The position numbers were made by a program, and so were the translations under genes. This document shows, piece after piece, positions 29,199 through 37,604 of a stretch of DNA of 64,000 nucleotides. Under the pieces are notes generated by a model. The model did no database searches, was not told the DNA's origin, and saw only the letters and a list, made by a program, of their open reading frames with translations. The DNA is from Candidatus Binataceae bacterium (GTDB lineage Bacteria > Desulfobacterota > Binatia > Binatales > Binataceae): positions 1-64,000 of the forward strand of contig DATJMX010000050.1 of the NCBI GenBank assembly GCA_035508495.1, in the 5' to 3' direction. Each line of letters begins with the position of its first letter. The first letter of the stretch is position 1.

Positions 29199-29544
29199 TC
29201 GCGACGCGATGAAGCCGCGCTTCTGCTCGCGATGCGGCAAGCCAGTGGTCGTCAGGGATGCTTCGTTTTGTAAGGAATGCGGCGCGCCGTTAAACGCCTC
29301 GGTCTGGATTCGGCAGAACCCCGGCTTCAACCCGGTGATGGCGGCGATCCTCAGCATTATTCCCGGCCTCGGGCATCTTTATCGCGGCCGCGTCGGGCGC
29401 GGGATCGGATGGTTCTTTGGAGTTTCATTCGCCTACGGCGCGTCGTTCCCGCTGGGCGTCGTGCTTCACATCATATGCGCCGCCAATGCCGCACTCGCCG
29501 GCACAATCTCCGACGATGCGTTCGCTACACCAAGAGTTCGCTAG
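29191..29544 (+). CDS. Zinc-ribbon membrane protein
   Basis: A 117-residue protein with an N-terminal zinc ribbon, two CxxC pairs (CSRCGK and CKECGA), followed by a hydrophobic C-terminal half of one or two membrane segments containing GLGHLYRGRVGRGIGW, typical of small TM2-like or DUF5683-like proteins. GTG 29191 overlaps the FHA gene stop by 8 bp; ATG 29209 just downstream is equally possible, giving 111 residues. It sits between the FHA protein and the kinase, which carries its own zinc ribbon. Role unknown. Confidence 0.75.
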   Translation: MRDRDAMKPRFCSRCGKPVVVRDASFCKECGAPLNASVWIRQNPGFNPVMAAILSIIPGLGHLYRGRVGRGIGWFFGVSFAYGASFPLGVVLHIICAANAALAGTISDDAFATPRVR

Positions 29545-29596
29545 CGATCGAACTCCGGCTAAGCTTGGATAGGAATATGCGGCAGCTCGTGCTGGC

Positions 29597-31159
29597 ATGA
29601 TCGATTCGAACACTATCGTTGGCGGACGCTACAAGGTTCTGCACCCGCTCGGCGGCGGCGGCATGAAGCTCGTCTATCTCGCCGAGGATCTGCGCCTCGC
29701 ATCGCGGCCCTGCGCACTCGCCGAGATGGTCGACAGCTTCACCAGCCCCGACATGCAGAAGCAGGCCGTGGCCGCCTTCCAGCGCGAGGCCGACATGCTC
29801 GCGCAGCTCAGCAACGAGCATATCCCGCGCGTGTTCGATCGTTTCAGCGAGGAAAACCATCACTACCTCGTGATGGAATACATCGATGGCATCACGCTCG
29901 AGGACGAGCTCAAGGCCGACGGCGGCAAGATGCCCGAGGCCGAGCTCATCGACATCGCGCTGCAAATCCTCGACACGCTGAACTACCTGCACAACCTCGA
30001 GCCGCCCGTCATATATCGCGATCTCAAGCCGTCGAACGTGATGATCGGGCGCAACGCGCAGGCCAAGCTCATCGACTTTGGCATCGCGCGGCATTTCCAG
30101 CCGCTGAGCAACGCCACGATGATCGGCACGCAGGGCTACGCGCCGCCCGAGCAGTATCGCGGCCGCGTCGAGGCGCGCTCGGATCTCTACGCGCTCGGCG
30201 CGACGATGCATCACGCGCTGTCCGGCCGTGATCCCGCGCTCGAGCCGCCGTTCAGCTTTCCGCCGCTACGTTCGCTCTGTCCGCAGGCGACGCCGGGTCT
30301 GTGCGAGCTTATCGATGACGCATTGAAATACGACGTCGTCTTGCGCGTTCCCGATGCGGCCGAGTTCAAACGGCGCTTGCTCGAAATTCGCGACGGGCGC
30401 GCGTATCCGCCCGCTGCCGATACGGCTCAGCCGGGCACATCCGGCAGTCAACCACGCTCGCAACTCAAGCTTCCGCTCTCAAAGAAGCCGCCAGCAACCC
30501 CATCCGCGCCGACGATGCTCAGCGATGCCATCGATGCGGCGTGTCCGCGATGCGGGCGGAAAATTCCGATCGATTCCAACTTCTGCTCGTTCTGCGCCGC
30601 GAATGTGACCGGCACGCTCGGTCTGCCACGAAACCCAGCCGCGCAAGCCGAAGCGCGCACGATCGTGCTCGACGATGTGGCCGGTCCTGGTCCCGACTCG
30701 TGGTCGCAGCCACAGCCCTCCTACGATTTTGAAAGCGAAGAGCCGCCGATGCGGCGGCGGCGGCGCGCCGTGCGCCCGCGCCATCTGACCTTATTCGTGG
30801 TCATACTTTTTCTCGCCGGCTTCTTCTCGATCCGATACATGCAGCAACAAGGGGACGACACGTCACCCGACGGTGGCGGCAGCAGTTACGTCCCACCTTC
30901 CGCACCCTCAGCGCCGTCAGCACCCGATGAAGGCGACGCATTGGCCAGTAATCCACGGCTGCAGATGCTGCGCCGATCGCTCGACGCACAAGGTTACAAC
31001 GGCGTGCACTTCAAGATGGACGGCAACACTCTCGTACTCTGGGGCACGGTGCAGAACGAAACCGATCGCATCATGGTGCAGTCCCAGGTCTACATGATCG
31101 CGGGCGTCTTCTCGATCGAAGATCACCTCCAGGTCCGCGACGGCTTCGGCGAGCCCTGA
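29597..31159 (+). CDS. Ser/Thr kinase with WNK-like lysine position, zinc ribbon, TM and BON-like domain
   Basis: Predicted Hanks-type kinase of 520 residues. Kinase domain is about 10-265: glycine loop GGGGMK, alpha-C Glu64, catalytic loop YRDLKPSN (Asp142, Asn147), DFG at 160-162, and APPE at 182-185. The usual beta-3 lysine is absent; the aligned segment is CALAEM with Ala42. Lys24 lies inside the glycine loop (GMKLVY), the position used by eukaryotic WNK kinases (SFKTVY). Then come a zinc ribbon (C316, C319, C330, C333), an Arg-rich stretch, a transmembrane helix (396-415) and an extracytoplasmic BON-like domain (455-515). ATG at 29597. Preceded by FHA and zinc-ribbon genes. Confidence 0.88.
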   Translation: MIDSNTIVGGRYKVLHPLGGGGMKLVYLAEDLRLASRPCALAEMVDSFTSPDMQKQAVAAFQREADMLAQLSNEHIPRVFDRFSEENHHYLVMEYIDGITLEDELKADGGKMPEAELIDIALQILDTLNYLHNLEPPVIYRDLKPSNVMIGRNAQAKLIDFGIARHFQPLSNATMIGTQGYAPPEQYRGRVEARSDLYALGATMHHALSGRDPALEPPFSFPPLRSLCPQATPGLCELIDDALKYDVVLRVPDAAEFKRRLLEIRDGRAYPPAADTAQPGTSGSQPRSQLKLPLSKKPPATPSAPTMLSDAIDAACPRCGRKIPIDSNFCSFCAANVTGTLGLPRNPAAQAEARTIVLDDVAGPGPDSWSQPQPSYDFESEEPPMRRRRRAVRPRHLTLFVVILFLAGFFSIRYMQQQGDDTSPDGGGSSYVPPSAPSAPSAPDEGDALASNPRLQMLRRSLDAQGYNGVHFKMDGNTLVLWGTVQNETDRIMVQSQVYMIAGVFSIEDHLQVRDGFGEP

Positions 31160-31288
31160 ACCGCGCCGCGCCCGCTGCCCGCGACGAAGAGCGGACGATG
31201 GCGGCGAGTTCCCTAAATCACACCTTTTGTGTTTACTCTAACGCCGGTTTCTTGGAATTCTGCTTGGGCATGGTTTCGAAGGTTGCGG

Positions 31289-33886
31289 ATGGTTAGAAAG
31301 ACAGTCGTCGCGTTCGTTTTGGCCCTTCTCTTGATAGGACTGCCGGCTGCCGCGCGCGCGATTCAATGCGCTCCGCTGCCGCCGGCCTCCTCGCCCGGCT
31401 TCCTGCCTCAGCTGACGAATTTTCTAAACCACCTCTGCTACCAGCATGAGAACTGGAAGCACGATGCTGCGGTCCGCACGAGCGACGGCGTCCATCCTTA
31501 CGTAAAGGTCTGGTACTCGCCCGAGGTCTTCACCTGGATGACGACGAGTCAGCGCAAGGGTCCCATTCCCAACGGCGCGATTATCGTCAAGGAAATGTAT
31601 GCGAGCCCGACCGCGCCGCTCACCGAATGGACGGTGATGATCAAGGACGCGAATATCTCGTGGGACGGATGGTACTGGGGCGACCTGACCAACCCGAGTC
31701 CGTCGAATCCGAACGCGCCGCCGCAGCCGCCTCCGGGCGGGGGCTGTGCCGAGCCGCAGGTCCTTTTCAACGGCCCGGGACTCTACTGTCTCAACTGTCA
31801 TGCTTCGGCCAGCGCGCAGGACACCTATTCGAGCACCGCTTACCTCGCTGCCACGCCTGCCGCTCGAACGCTCGCGCTTTCATTCGACGCAGCCAACGAG
31901 ATGGCGCCGTTCAAGATCGAAGACACGAGTGCTCTGGAAGCGAAGCTCGCTCGCGAGTTTACCGAACTGCCGAGCTCAATCTTCGAAAATCTGATACCGC
32001 TTTCCGCGCTGAAACCGCCCTGCATGGTTTCCGAGGCGCTGGACCACGTGGTGACGCCGAGCCCGGCGCATGGCGGACCGCAGCAGTTCGTCACTTCCGA
32101 TCAATGCAGCGGATGCCATGACGCGACCGGAACGCTGACCGGCGTCACGCCGCGGATGATCTTCGAGGCCGATGACGGATCGCTGAAAAATCTCTCGGCA
32201 ATCGGAGAGTGGCGCTACTCGATGATGGGTCTCGCCGGGCGCGACCCGGTGTTCTTCGCGCAACTCGATACTGAATCTGCTCTGCACGGCCACCTGGAAG
32301 GAAAGCCCAACGGGACTGCGTTCGTCCAGGATCTATGCCTGCGCTGCCATGGCACGATGGGCCAGCGGCAGTTTCACATCGACAATCCTGGACCCAACCA
32401 GCTGTTTACACGTGACAGACTGGCGAGTCCGACGGACAAGTACGGTGCGCTCGCGCGCGACGGTGTCTCGTGCGCCGTTTGCCATCATATGTCGGCGGAC
32501 CAGCTGAATGACCCGGCAACGTACACAGGCCTTTTCAATATCGGTCCGCCCGATGAGCTCTACGGGCCTTACAGCAGTCCCCCTGTACTGCCGATGCAGA
32601 ATGCGATCGGAGTAGCGCCGATATTTGCGGTGCAATTTGGCAGGGACCGTTTCGGCAAGCAGTCCTCCTCGCTTTGCACCTCTTGTCACACGATTGAACT
32701 GCCGGTGTTCGACGATAAAGGGCGGCAGGTTCTCGATGAGGATGGTCACCCGAAGACCGAATTCGAACAGACCACTTTCTTCGAATGGACCAACAGCAGC
32801 TTCTTCTTACCGCCTACCGATCAGACAGCCTGCCAGCAATGCCACATGCCGACCGACTATCACGGCACCGCTCTGGAATTTAAGATCGCCAATATCGAGG
32901 ACGATACCTTTCCTCCGGTCCCTCGTACTGGCCCCTCGACGCGCGCTCCCGACAGCGAACTGGAGCTGCCAATACGAAGCAACTACTCGCGTCATCAGCT
33001 GAACGGCATCAACCTGTTCGTGCTCGATATGTTCGATCAGTTTCGCCGGGACCTGGGATTGTTCAAGGTCAATCCAAATCTACCCGGCCCGATCAGGGAC
33101 CAGATCTCTTCGCAGAAGACCGCGGTGCAGGAAGGAATCAGACAAGCGCAGACTGCCACCGCCACGATCGGCGTCGACTCCGTTTCGACCGACGCCAGCA
33201 CGCTTAGCGCCAAGGTCACCGTAACCAATCTGGCGGGCCACAACTTTCCGAGCGGCGTCAGCTTCCGCCGTGCATTCGTCAACTTCCAGGTTTTGGATGC
33301 GGCCGGCAAAGTGCTGTGGGCATCGGGCAACACCAATCGCAACGGCGTTATCCTGGACAATTCCGGCGCTCCGCTTCAGACCGAATTCTTTAGTCCCGCC
33401 CAGCAGAGCTTCCAGCCTCACTTTTGGGAAAACTCGCCGATCACAAGCGACAAGCAGGTCCAGATCTACGAAGAGCTGGTCGTCGACCCTCAGGGACTGC
33501 TAACCACCAGCTTCCTCAGCCTCGACCACAAAGTTAAGGACAACCGCATCCAGGCGCGGGGACGCTCTGCACAAGGCCCGTTTGCGGAGTTCATACCATC
33601 AGTCGGCGTCGGCGATGACCCGTCGTATCAAAACGGATGCGGCTGCAGCATCGTGAGCTACCAGATTCCGCTGGCGCAGATTCCGGGCACACCGGCCGCG
33701 GTGCAGGCTGCGATCTACTATCAGAGTATTCCGCCCTACTATCTGCGGCAGAGATCGGAGCAGGGCTTCGGTGTCGACACGGCGCGGCTGATTCAATTCG
33801 CCGAGGAATTGAACCTGAGCAACTATCCCGAGATCGCGAGTTGGAAATTGCTCATCGCCAACACCGGCCCGGTGAACATCAAGTAG
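31289..33886 (+). CDS. Secreted multihaem c-type cytochrome
   Basis: An 865-residue periplasmic protein with a signal peptide (1-24, cleavage after ARA). Six CxxCH haem sites are at residues 167, 273, 350, 395, 463 and 515. The region before the first site (about 60-165), with WYSPEVFTWM, PNGAIIVKEMY and WTVMIKD, resembles a cytochrome P460-like domain. After the last haem, a beta-rich domain (about 610-790) begins with VTVTNLAGHNFPSG, as in multihaem cytochromes of the c-554/OmcA-like groups. ATG 31289 opens the signal peptide; an upstream GTG at 31229 adds an unlikely extension. Electron transfer is expected; partner and substrate are unknown. Confidence 0.87.
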   Translation: MVRKTVVAFVLALLLIGLPAAARAIQCAPLPPASSPGFLPQLTNFLNHLCYQHENWKHDAAVRTSDGVHPYVKVWYSPEVFTWMTTSQRKGPIPNGAIIVKEMYASPTAPLTEWTVMIKDANISWDGWYWGDLTNPSPSNPNAPPQPPPGGGCAEPQVLFNGPGLYCLNCHASASAQDTYSSTAYLAATPAARTLALSFDAANEMAPFKIEDTSALEAKLAREFTELPSSIFENLIPLSALKPPCMVSEALDHVVTPSPAHGGPQQFVTSDQCSGCHDATGTLTGVTPRMIFEADDGSLKNLSAIGEWRYSMMGLAGRDPVFFAQLDTESALHGHLEGKPNGTAFVQDLCLRCHGTMGQRQFHIDNPGPNQLFTRDRLASPTDKYGALARDGVSCAVCHHMSADQLNDPATYTGLFNIGPPDELYGPYSSPPVLPMQNAIGVAPIFAVQFGRDRFGKQSSSLCTSCHTIELPVFDDKGRQVLDEDGHPKTEFEQTTFFEWTNSSFFLPPTDQTACQQCHMPTDYHGTALEFKIANIEDDTFPPVPRTGPSTRAPDSELELPIRSNYSRHQLNGINLFVLDMFDQFRRDLGLFKVNPNLPGPIRDQISSQKTAVQEGIRQAQTATATIGVDSVSTDASTLSAKVTVTNLAGHNFPSGVSFRRAFVNFQVLDAAGKVLWASGNTNRNGVILDNSGAPLQTEFFSPAQQSFQPHFWENSPITSDKQVQIYEELVVDPQGLLTTSFLSLDHKVKDNRIQARGRSAQGPFAEFIPSVGVGDDPSYQNGCGCSIVSYQIPLAQIPGTPAAVQAAIYYQSIPPYYLRQRSEQGFGVDTARLIQFAEELNLSNYPEIASWKLLIANTGPVNIK

Positions 33887-33950
33887 TTGATACCGCTCTT
33901 CCCTCGCGAGGGTTTGCATCACCACGCGGCTGTGTGAAACTGCCTCCGCA

Positions 33951-34616
33951 ATGATCGTCGACTTGCACGTGCATACGAATCTGTCGGCCGACTCGAACGT
34001 CGCGCCTGAGCAGTATCTCGAATTCGCCGCCAGCACTCAGCGTGGGCTCGGAGCTATCTGCTTCACCGAGCATCGCCTGTTTCCGACTGATCCGGAGATC
34101 GACCGGCTGTATGGCCGACTGTCAGAGCGCTTTCAGATTGCGGTCTTTAAAGGCATCGAAGCTGACACCGACCTCGGCCACCTTTTGTTATTCGGCGTTA
34201 ACCACGAAGTCATGCGCCGCTTCGACCTGTGCTCGCGGATGCTCAAGAGCGAGCATCTGATCGAGGTGCTGCATCACGAGGGCGGTATCGCGATTCCGGC
34301 GCATCCGTTCCGCGAATCCGGCTTCGGCATACGGTTGGACGCGCTCCTCGCTCGCCATGGCGCCGCGCTGGGCGCGATCGAAGCGATCAACGGACAGAAC
34401 TCCAAGAGCGAAAACCAGCACGCTCTCGACGCGGCGCTCAAGCTGGGGCTAACCCAGGTCGGCGGCAGCGACGCTCACTTCGCAACCGGAAAATGGTTCC
34501 AAACCTGCGCTACGGAACTTGAGCGCGCCGTGAGCACGGTCGAAGGCCTGTGCACGGAGCTTCGCGCTGGCCGTGCGCGGCCTTATTTATTCGCGGATGG
34601 CGACCCGGTTGCCTGA
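33951..34616 (+). CDS. PHP-domain phosphoesterase
   Basis: A 221-residue metal-dependent phosphoesterase. The PHP metal ligands are visible: DLHVHTN (His6, His8), CFTEHRL (Glu/His near 40), the KGIEAD segment, HPFRESG and the final GGSDAH. It is most like the stand-alone PHP proteins acting on phosphate mono- or diesters; the substrate cannot be read from sequence. ATG at 33951. Its 3' end overlaps the convergent ClC gene by 34 bp. Confidence 0.85.
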   Translation: MIVDLHVHTNLSADSNVAPEQYLEFAASTQRGLGAICFTEHRLFPTDPEIDRLYGRLSERFQIAVFKGIEADTDLGHLLLFGVNHEVMRRFDLCSRMLKSEHLIEVLHHEGGIAIPAHPFRESGFGIRLDALLARHGAALGAIEAINGQNSKSENQHALDAALKLGLTQVGGSDAHFATGKWFQTCATELERAVSTVEGLCTELRAGRARPYLFADGDPVA

Positions 34617-36652
34617 GCCGAGCCGTTCGTGGTGCGGGCGGCTGGGTTTTCCAGCTCGCGAGTGAATTGCCTGATGTCCGATGGTCTGCCGGCAACTATC
34701 AGCAAATCTCCGTGCTTGAATGCGCGGTCGGGCGTAATTGGCACGAACCCGACGTCGGGATTCTCGCCATCCTGGAACGCGAGCACTGTCACGCCGAATC
34801 TTGCGCGCGGGTCGATCTCTCTTATGGTGCGGCCCGCGGCAGCCTCGGGAATATCGATGCGAGTTACGCGATAACCTGTGGCCCAGAAGATGTTCTGATC
34901 GCGCGTCGCCATCGACGCCAGCGACACGTTCACCCGGTTGAGCGCCTGCGCAATATGCTGCCGCGTTACCATTCCAAGAAAGCGGCCACCCGCCTTCTCA
35001 ACGACGGGAACCTCATCGAGTCCTTCGTGCTCCATGAGCTGACCCGCGCTGTCGAGATTGCTATCGGGCTTCACGAACGGCGGGTTGTCCCGGCAAATAT
35101 CGAATGCGTTGACCAGCGGGCCAAGCTCCTCGCCGCCCGCCACCAGCGAAAGCAAATCGCGCGTAATTATCAGCCCGGCGAGATCGCCGTCGGTACTGAT
35201 CACGGGCAACGTCGATTGATGCGTGTCGCCAGCGACCTGGAGCACGTCGGCCAGTGAGGCGTTCTCGCGCACAAACGTCACATGTTTGGTCATCACTGCG
35301 CCGACGGGTATTTGCGTCAGTGCGACGCGCTCGCTCGACAGTTGGAGGGTCTTGCCCTCGCGCGCGAGGCTGTAGGTGTCCATCGATTCGCTCTGCACTG
35401 CGCGCGATACGACCAACGCCGTGATCGTCGCGACCATCGCGGGCACCGCGACCTCGTAGCTGTGGGTCATCTCGAAGAGCAGGAACAGAGCCGTCAGCGG
35501 CGCATGGGTGACGGCGGCGAGAAACGCCCCGAGCCCCAACAGTCCATACGATCCACGCGGTCCGGTGAGAGCCGGCATCACATGCATCGAGACCCGCTGA
35601 AACGCTCCCCCCGCCATCGTGCCAATGAAAAACGTGGGCCCGAAGACTCCTCCCGGCGCGCCGCATTCGAGCGACACGCTGCTGGCGAAGAACTTCGCCG
35701 CCGTCAGCGCCAGCAGCATGACGAGCCCGTACTCGCCCGCCATCACCGAGTTGATGACCGGGTAACCATCCGACAGGTTCTGCGGCAGTGGGATCGCGAT
35801 CATGCCGACGATCGTGAGGCCAATCGCGAGCCGCCCCCAGTCGGGCACGTTCAGTCTGCGGAACCATCGCCCCGTCGCGTGAAAAAATTCGATGTAAGCC
35901 GAGCCCAGGAGGCCAAGCACCACGCCCATCAGCCCATACGTGATGAGTTCCCAGTAACTGCGCAGGACGAACTCAGGAACCACGAAGACCGCGCCACTGG
36001 CGCCGAGGATCGCGCGCGAGGTGACGACCGCGCTGGTCGTCGCGATGACGAGGAGTGTCAGGTTGGCCAGCTCGGCATGGCCGAGCAGAACGATCTCCTG
36101 CGCGAACATCAGCCCGCCAATCGGCGCGTTGAAGGTCGTTGCGATACCGGCGCCCGCTCCCGCCGCGACCAGCACCTTCGCGCGATCGACGGAGAGCCCG
36201 GTTACCTGCGCAACCAGCGAGCCGAGCGCGCCGCCGATTTGTGCAATTGGTCCTTCGCGGCCGACCGAGGCGCCGGCGCCCAGCGACAACGCCGCTCCTG
36301 CGGCCTTGACCACGATCCATCGCCGCTTGATGCGCGCCGTGCCGAGATTCACCATCTCGAGAAAATTCGGAAATCCGTAGCCGAACACATCGCCGGGCGA
36401 CAGCGCATCCAGCAGCAGCATTCCGAGGCCGCCGCTAAGCAAAATGATCGGCACAAAGGCCAGATGCCATCCGCCGTGCGGAATACCGAGGAAGTTCCAT
36501 TCCAGGCCGCGGTACAGCCAGGAGAAAAAATCGATCAGCTCGCGGAAGCCAAGATTGCCAAGCGCGCCGAGCACACCGACGATCACTGAAAGAAGGATCA
36601 GCCGAACGTACTCGAACTGATCAGAACGAAGTGAGAGTCCTGGCGCGCGCAT
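34583..36652 (-). CDS. ClC chloride channel/antiporter with CBS pair and TrkA-C domain
   Basis: A 689-residue anion channel or H+/Cl- exchanger. The membrane domain is about 1-430. Selectivity-filter motifs are GREGP at 131-135 with gating Glu133, and GAPGGVFGPTFF. The usual GSGIP is replaced by GYGFP near 91-95, so the filter serine is Tyr. A CBS pair follows at about 455-575. An unusual TrkA-C/RCK-C-like domain (about 590-665) ends the protein. Both regulatory modules are cytoplasmic and often bind nucleotides. ATG at 36652; a gene downstream of the hydrolase gene on the same strand. Confidence 0.92.
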   Translation of the reverse strand: MRAPGLSLRSDQFEYVRLILLSVIVGVLGALGNLGFRELIDFFSWLYRGLEWNFLGIPHGGWHLAFVPIILLSGGLGMLLLDALSPGDVFGYGFPNFLEMVNLGTARIKRRWIVVKAAGAALSLGAGASVGREGPIAQIGGALGSLVAQVTGLSVDRAKVLVAAGAGAGIATTFNAPIGGLMFAQEIVLLGHAELANLTLLVIATTSAVVTSRAILGASGAVFVVPEFVLRSYWELITYGLMGVVLGLLGSAYIEFFHATGRWFRRLNVPDWGRLAIGLTIVGMIAIPLPQNLSDGYPVINSVMAGEYGLVMLLALTAAKFFASSVSLECGAPGGVFGPTFFIGTMAGGAFQRVSMHVMPALTGPRGSYGLLGLGAFLAAVTHAPLTALFLLFEMTHSYEVAVPAMVATITALVVSRAVQSESMDTYSLAREGKTLQLSSERVALTQIPVGAVMTKHVTFVRENASLADVLQVAGDTHQSTLPVISTDGDLAGLIITRDLLSLVAGGEELGPLVNAFDICRDNPPFVKPDSNLDSAGQLMEHEGLDEVPVVEKAGGRFLGMVTRQHIAQALNRVNVSLASMATRDQNIFWATGYRVTRIDIPEAAAGRTIREIDPRARFGVTVLAFQDGENPDVGFVPITPDRAFKHGDLLIVAGRPSDIRQFTRELENPAARTTNGSAQATGSPSANK

Positions 36653-36679
36653 ACAATTCCACTCAGAACAAACTCGCGG

Positions 36680-37552
36680 CTAAATCTCAAGAAAGCGATG
36701 CACGATCTCGAGGAACTCTGCCAGTTGATCGTGATGCACCCAGTGGCCAGCTTTTTCGACGGTCGTGGTCCCGGCGTTCTTGAAGGTCGCGAAGCGGCCG
36801 TCCTTGACCCAATCACCAGCCCAAGATTCCGCGCCGCGAATCAAATACGTCGGACACGTGATGCGTCCCCAAATCTCGCGCGCATCCTTCGAATTGAACA
36901 TGTAAGGCGACGTCGCATGGACGTAGTTGTCGAACTTCCACGAATACGTGCCGTTCTCGTTGCGGCGCACACCCCAGATCGTCAGATGGCGCGCCTGCTC
37001 GCGGCTCAGATGGGGGTTGGCCTCGCGCATCCGCGCCCGCGCCTCGTCGATCGACGGGTATTCGCGCACCTTGCGCCGCGCGAGGGTTTGCATCTGCGTG
37101 ATCCAGTTCGACATCCGCTCGTAGGCGGGAGTGTCCTGGATCATCCCCGGCGGCGGACCGAGACCCTCGATCGAGACCACGCGCTTGACCATGCTGGGAA
37201 AGGTTCCCGAGTACTGCAGCACGATACTGCCGCCCAGCGAATGCCCGATAAGCGTGGCGGGCTCGGCCGCAACGGCCGACATCAGCTGCGCCAGATCGAG
37301 CACATAATCAATCATCGAGTAGGATCCGCCGACAGCCCAGTCGGAGTCGCCGTGTCCGCGCAGGTCGGGCGCGATGATGTGAAAATGCTCGCGCAGGTCG
37401 AGCGCGCTCCAGTCCCAGTTGCGGCAGTGGTCGCGTCCGCCGTGAACCAGCACCATCAGCGGCTTGTCCGGGTTTCCCCAATCGACGTAGTGCAGCTTGA
37501 GCCGCTGCGAATAGAAATAATGCGAAGTCGGCCCGATGATACTATCGGCCAT
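36680..37552 (-). CDS. Alpha/beta hydrolase
   Basis: Soluble hydrolase of 290 residues. Features are the oxyanion motif VLVHGGRDHC near residue 36, PDLRGHGDS near 63, the nucleophile elbow GHSLGG with Ser105, and a C-terminal His in KAGHWVHHDQ. The cap region (about 130-215) is charged. Epoxide hydrolase, esterase or C-C hydrolase activity are all possible; the sequence does not decide. ATG at 37552, 28 bp before ClC and 53 bp after the aminotransferase. Confidence 0.88.
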   Translation of the reverse strand: MADSIIGPTSHYFYSQRLKLHYVDWGNPDKPLMVLVHGGRDHCRNWDWSALDLREHFHIIAPDLRGHGDSDWAVGGSYSMIDYVLDLAQLMSAVAAEPATLIGHSLGGSIVLQYSGTFPSMVKRVVSIEGLGPPPGMIQDTPAYERMSNWITQMQTLARRKVREYPSIDEARARMREANPHLSREQARHLTIWGVRRNENGTYSWKFDNYVHATSPYMFNSKDAREIWGRITCPTYLIRGAESWAGDWVKDGRFATFKNAGTTTVEKAGHWVHHDQLAEFLEIVHRFLEI

Positions 37553-37604
37553 CCAGTTTCCTCTCGAGTCGTTAGATTCCGCGGCCTGCGCGTACGTTTC
37601 GAGG

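Noticed and set aside
35282..36589. Plus-strand open frame of 435 codons
   Set aside because: Fully antisense to the membrane domain of the ClC gene; highly charged, no membrane segments or family.
29597..36652. Chloride-sensing link between the WNK-like kinase and the ClC channel
   Set aside because: As a claim it is too weak: the kinase keeps DFG where chloride-binding WNKs have DLG, and the genes are on opposite strands with two genes between. Kept only as a remark.
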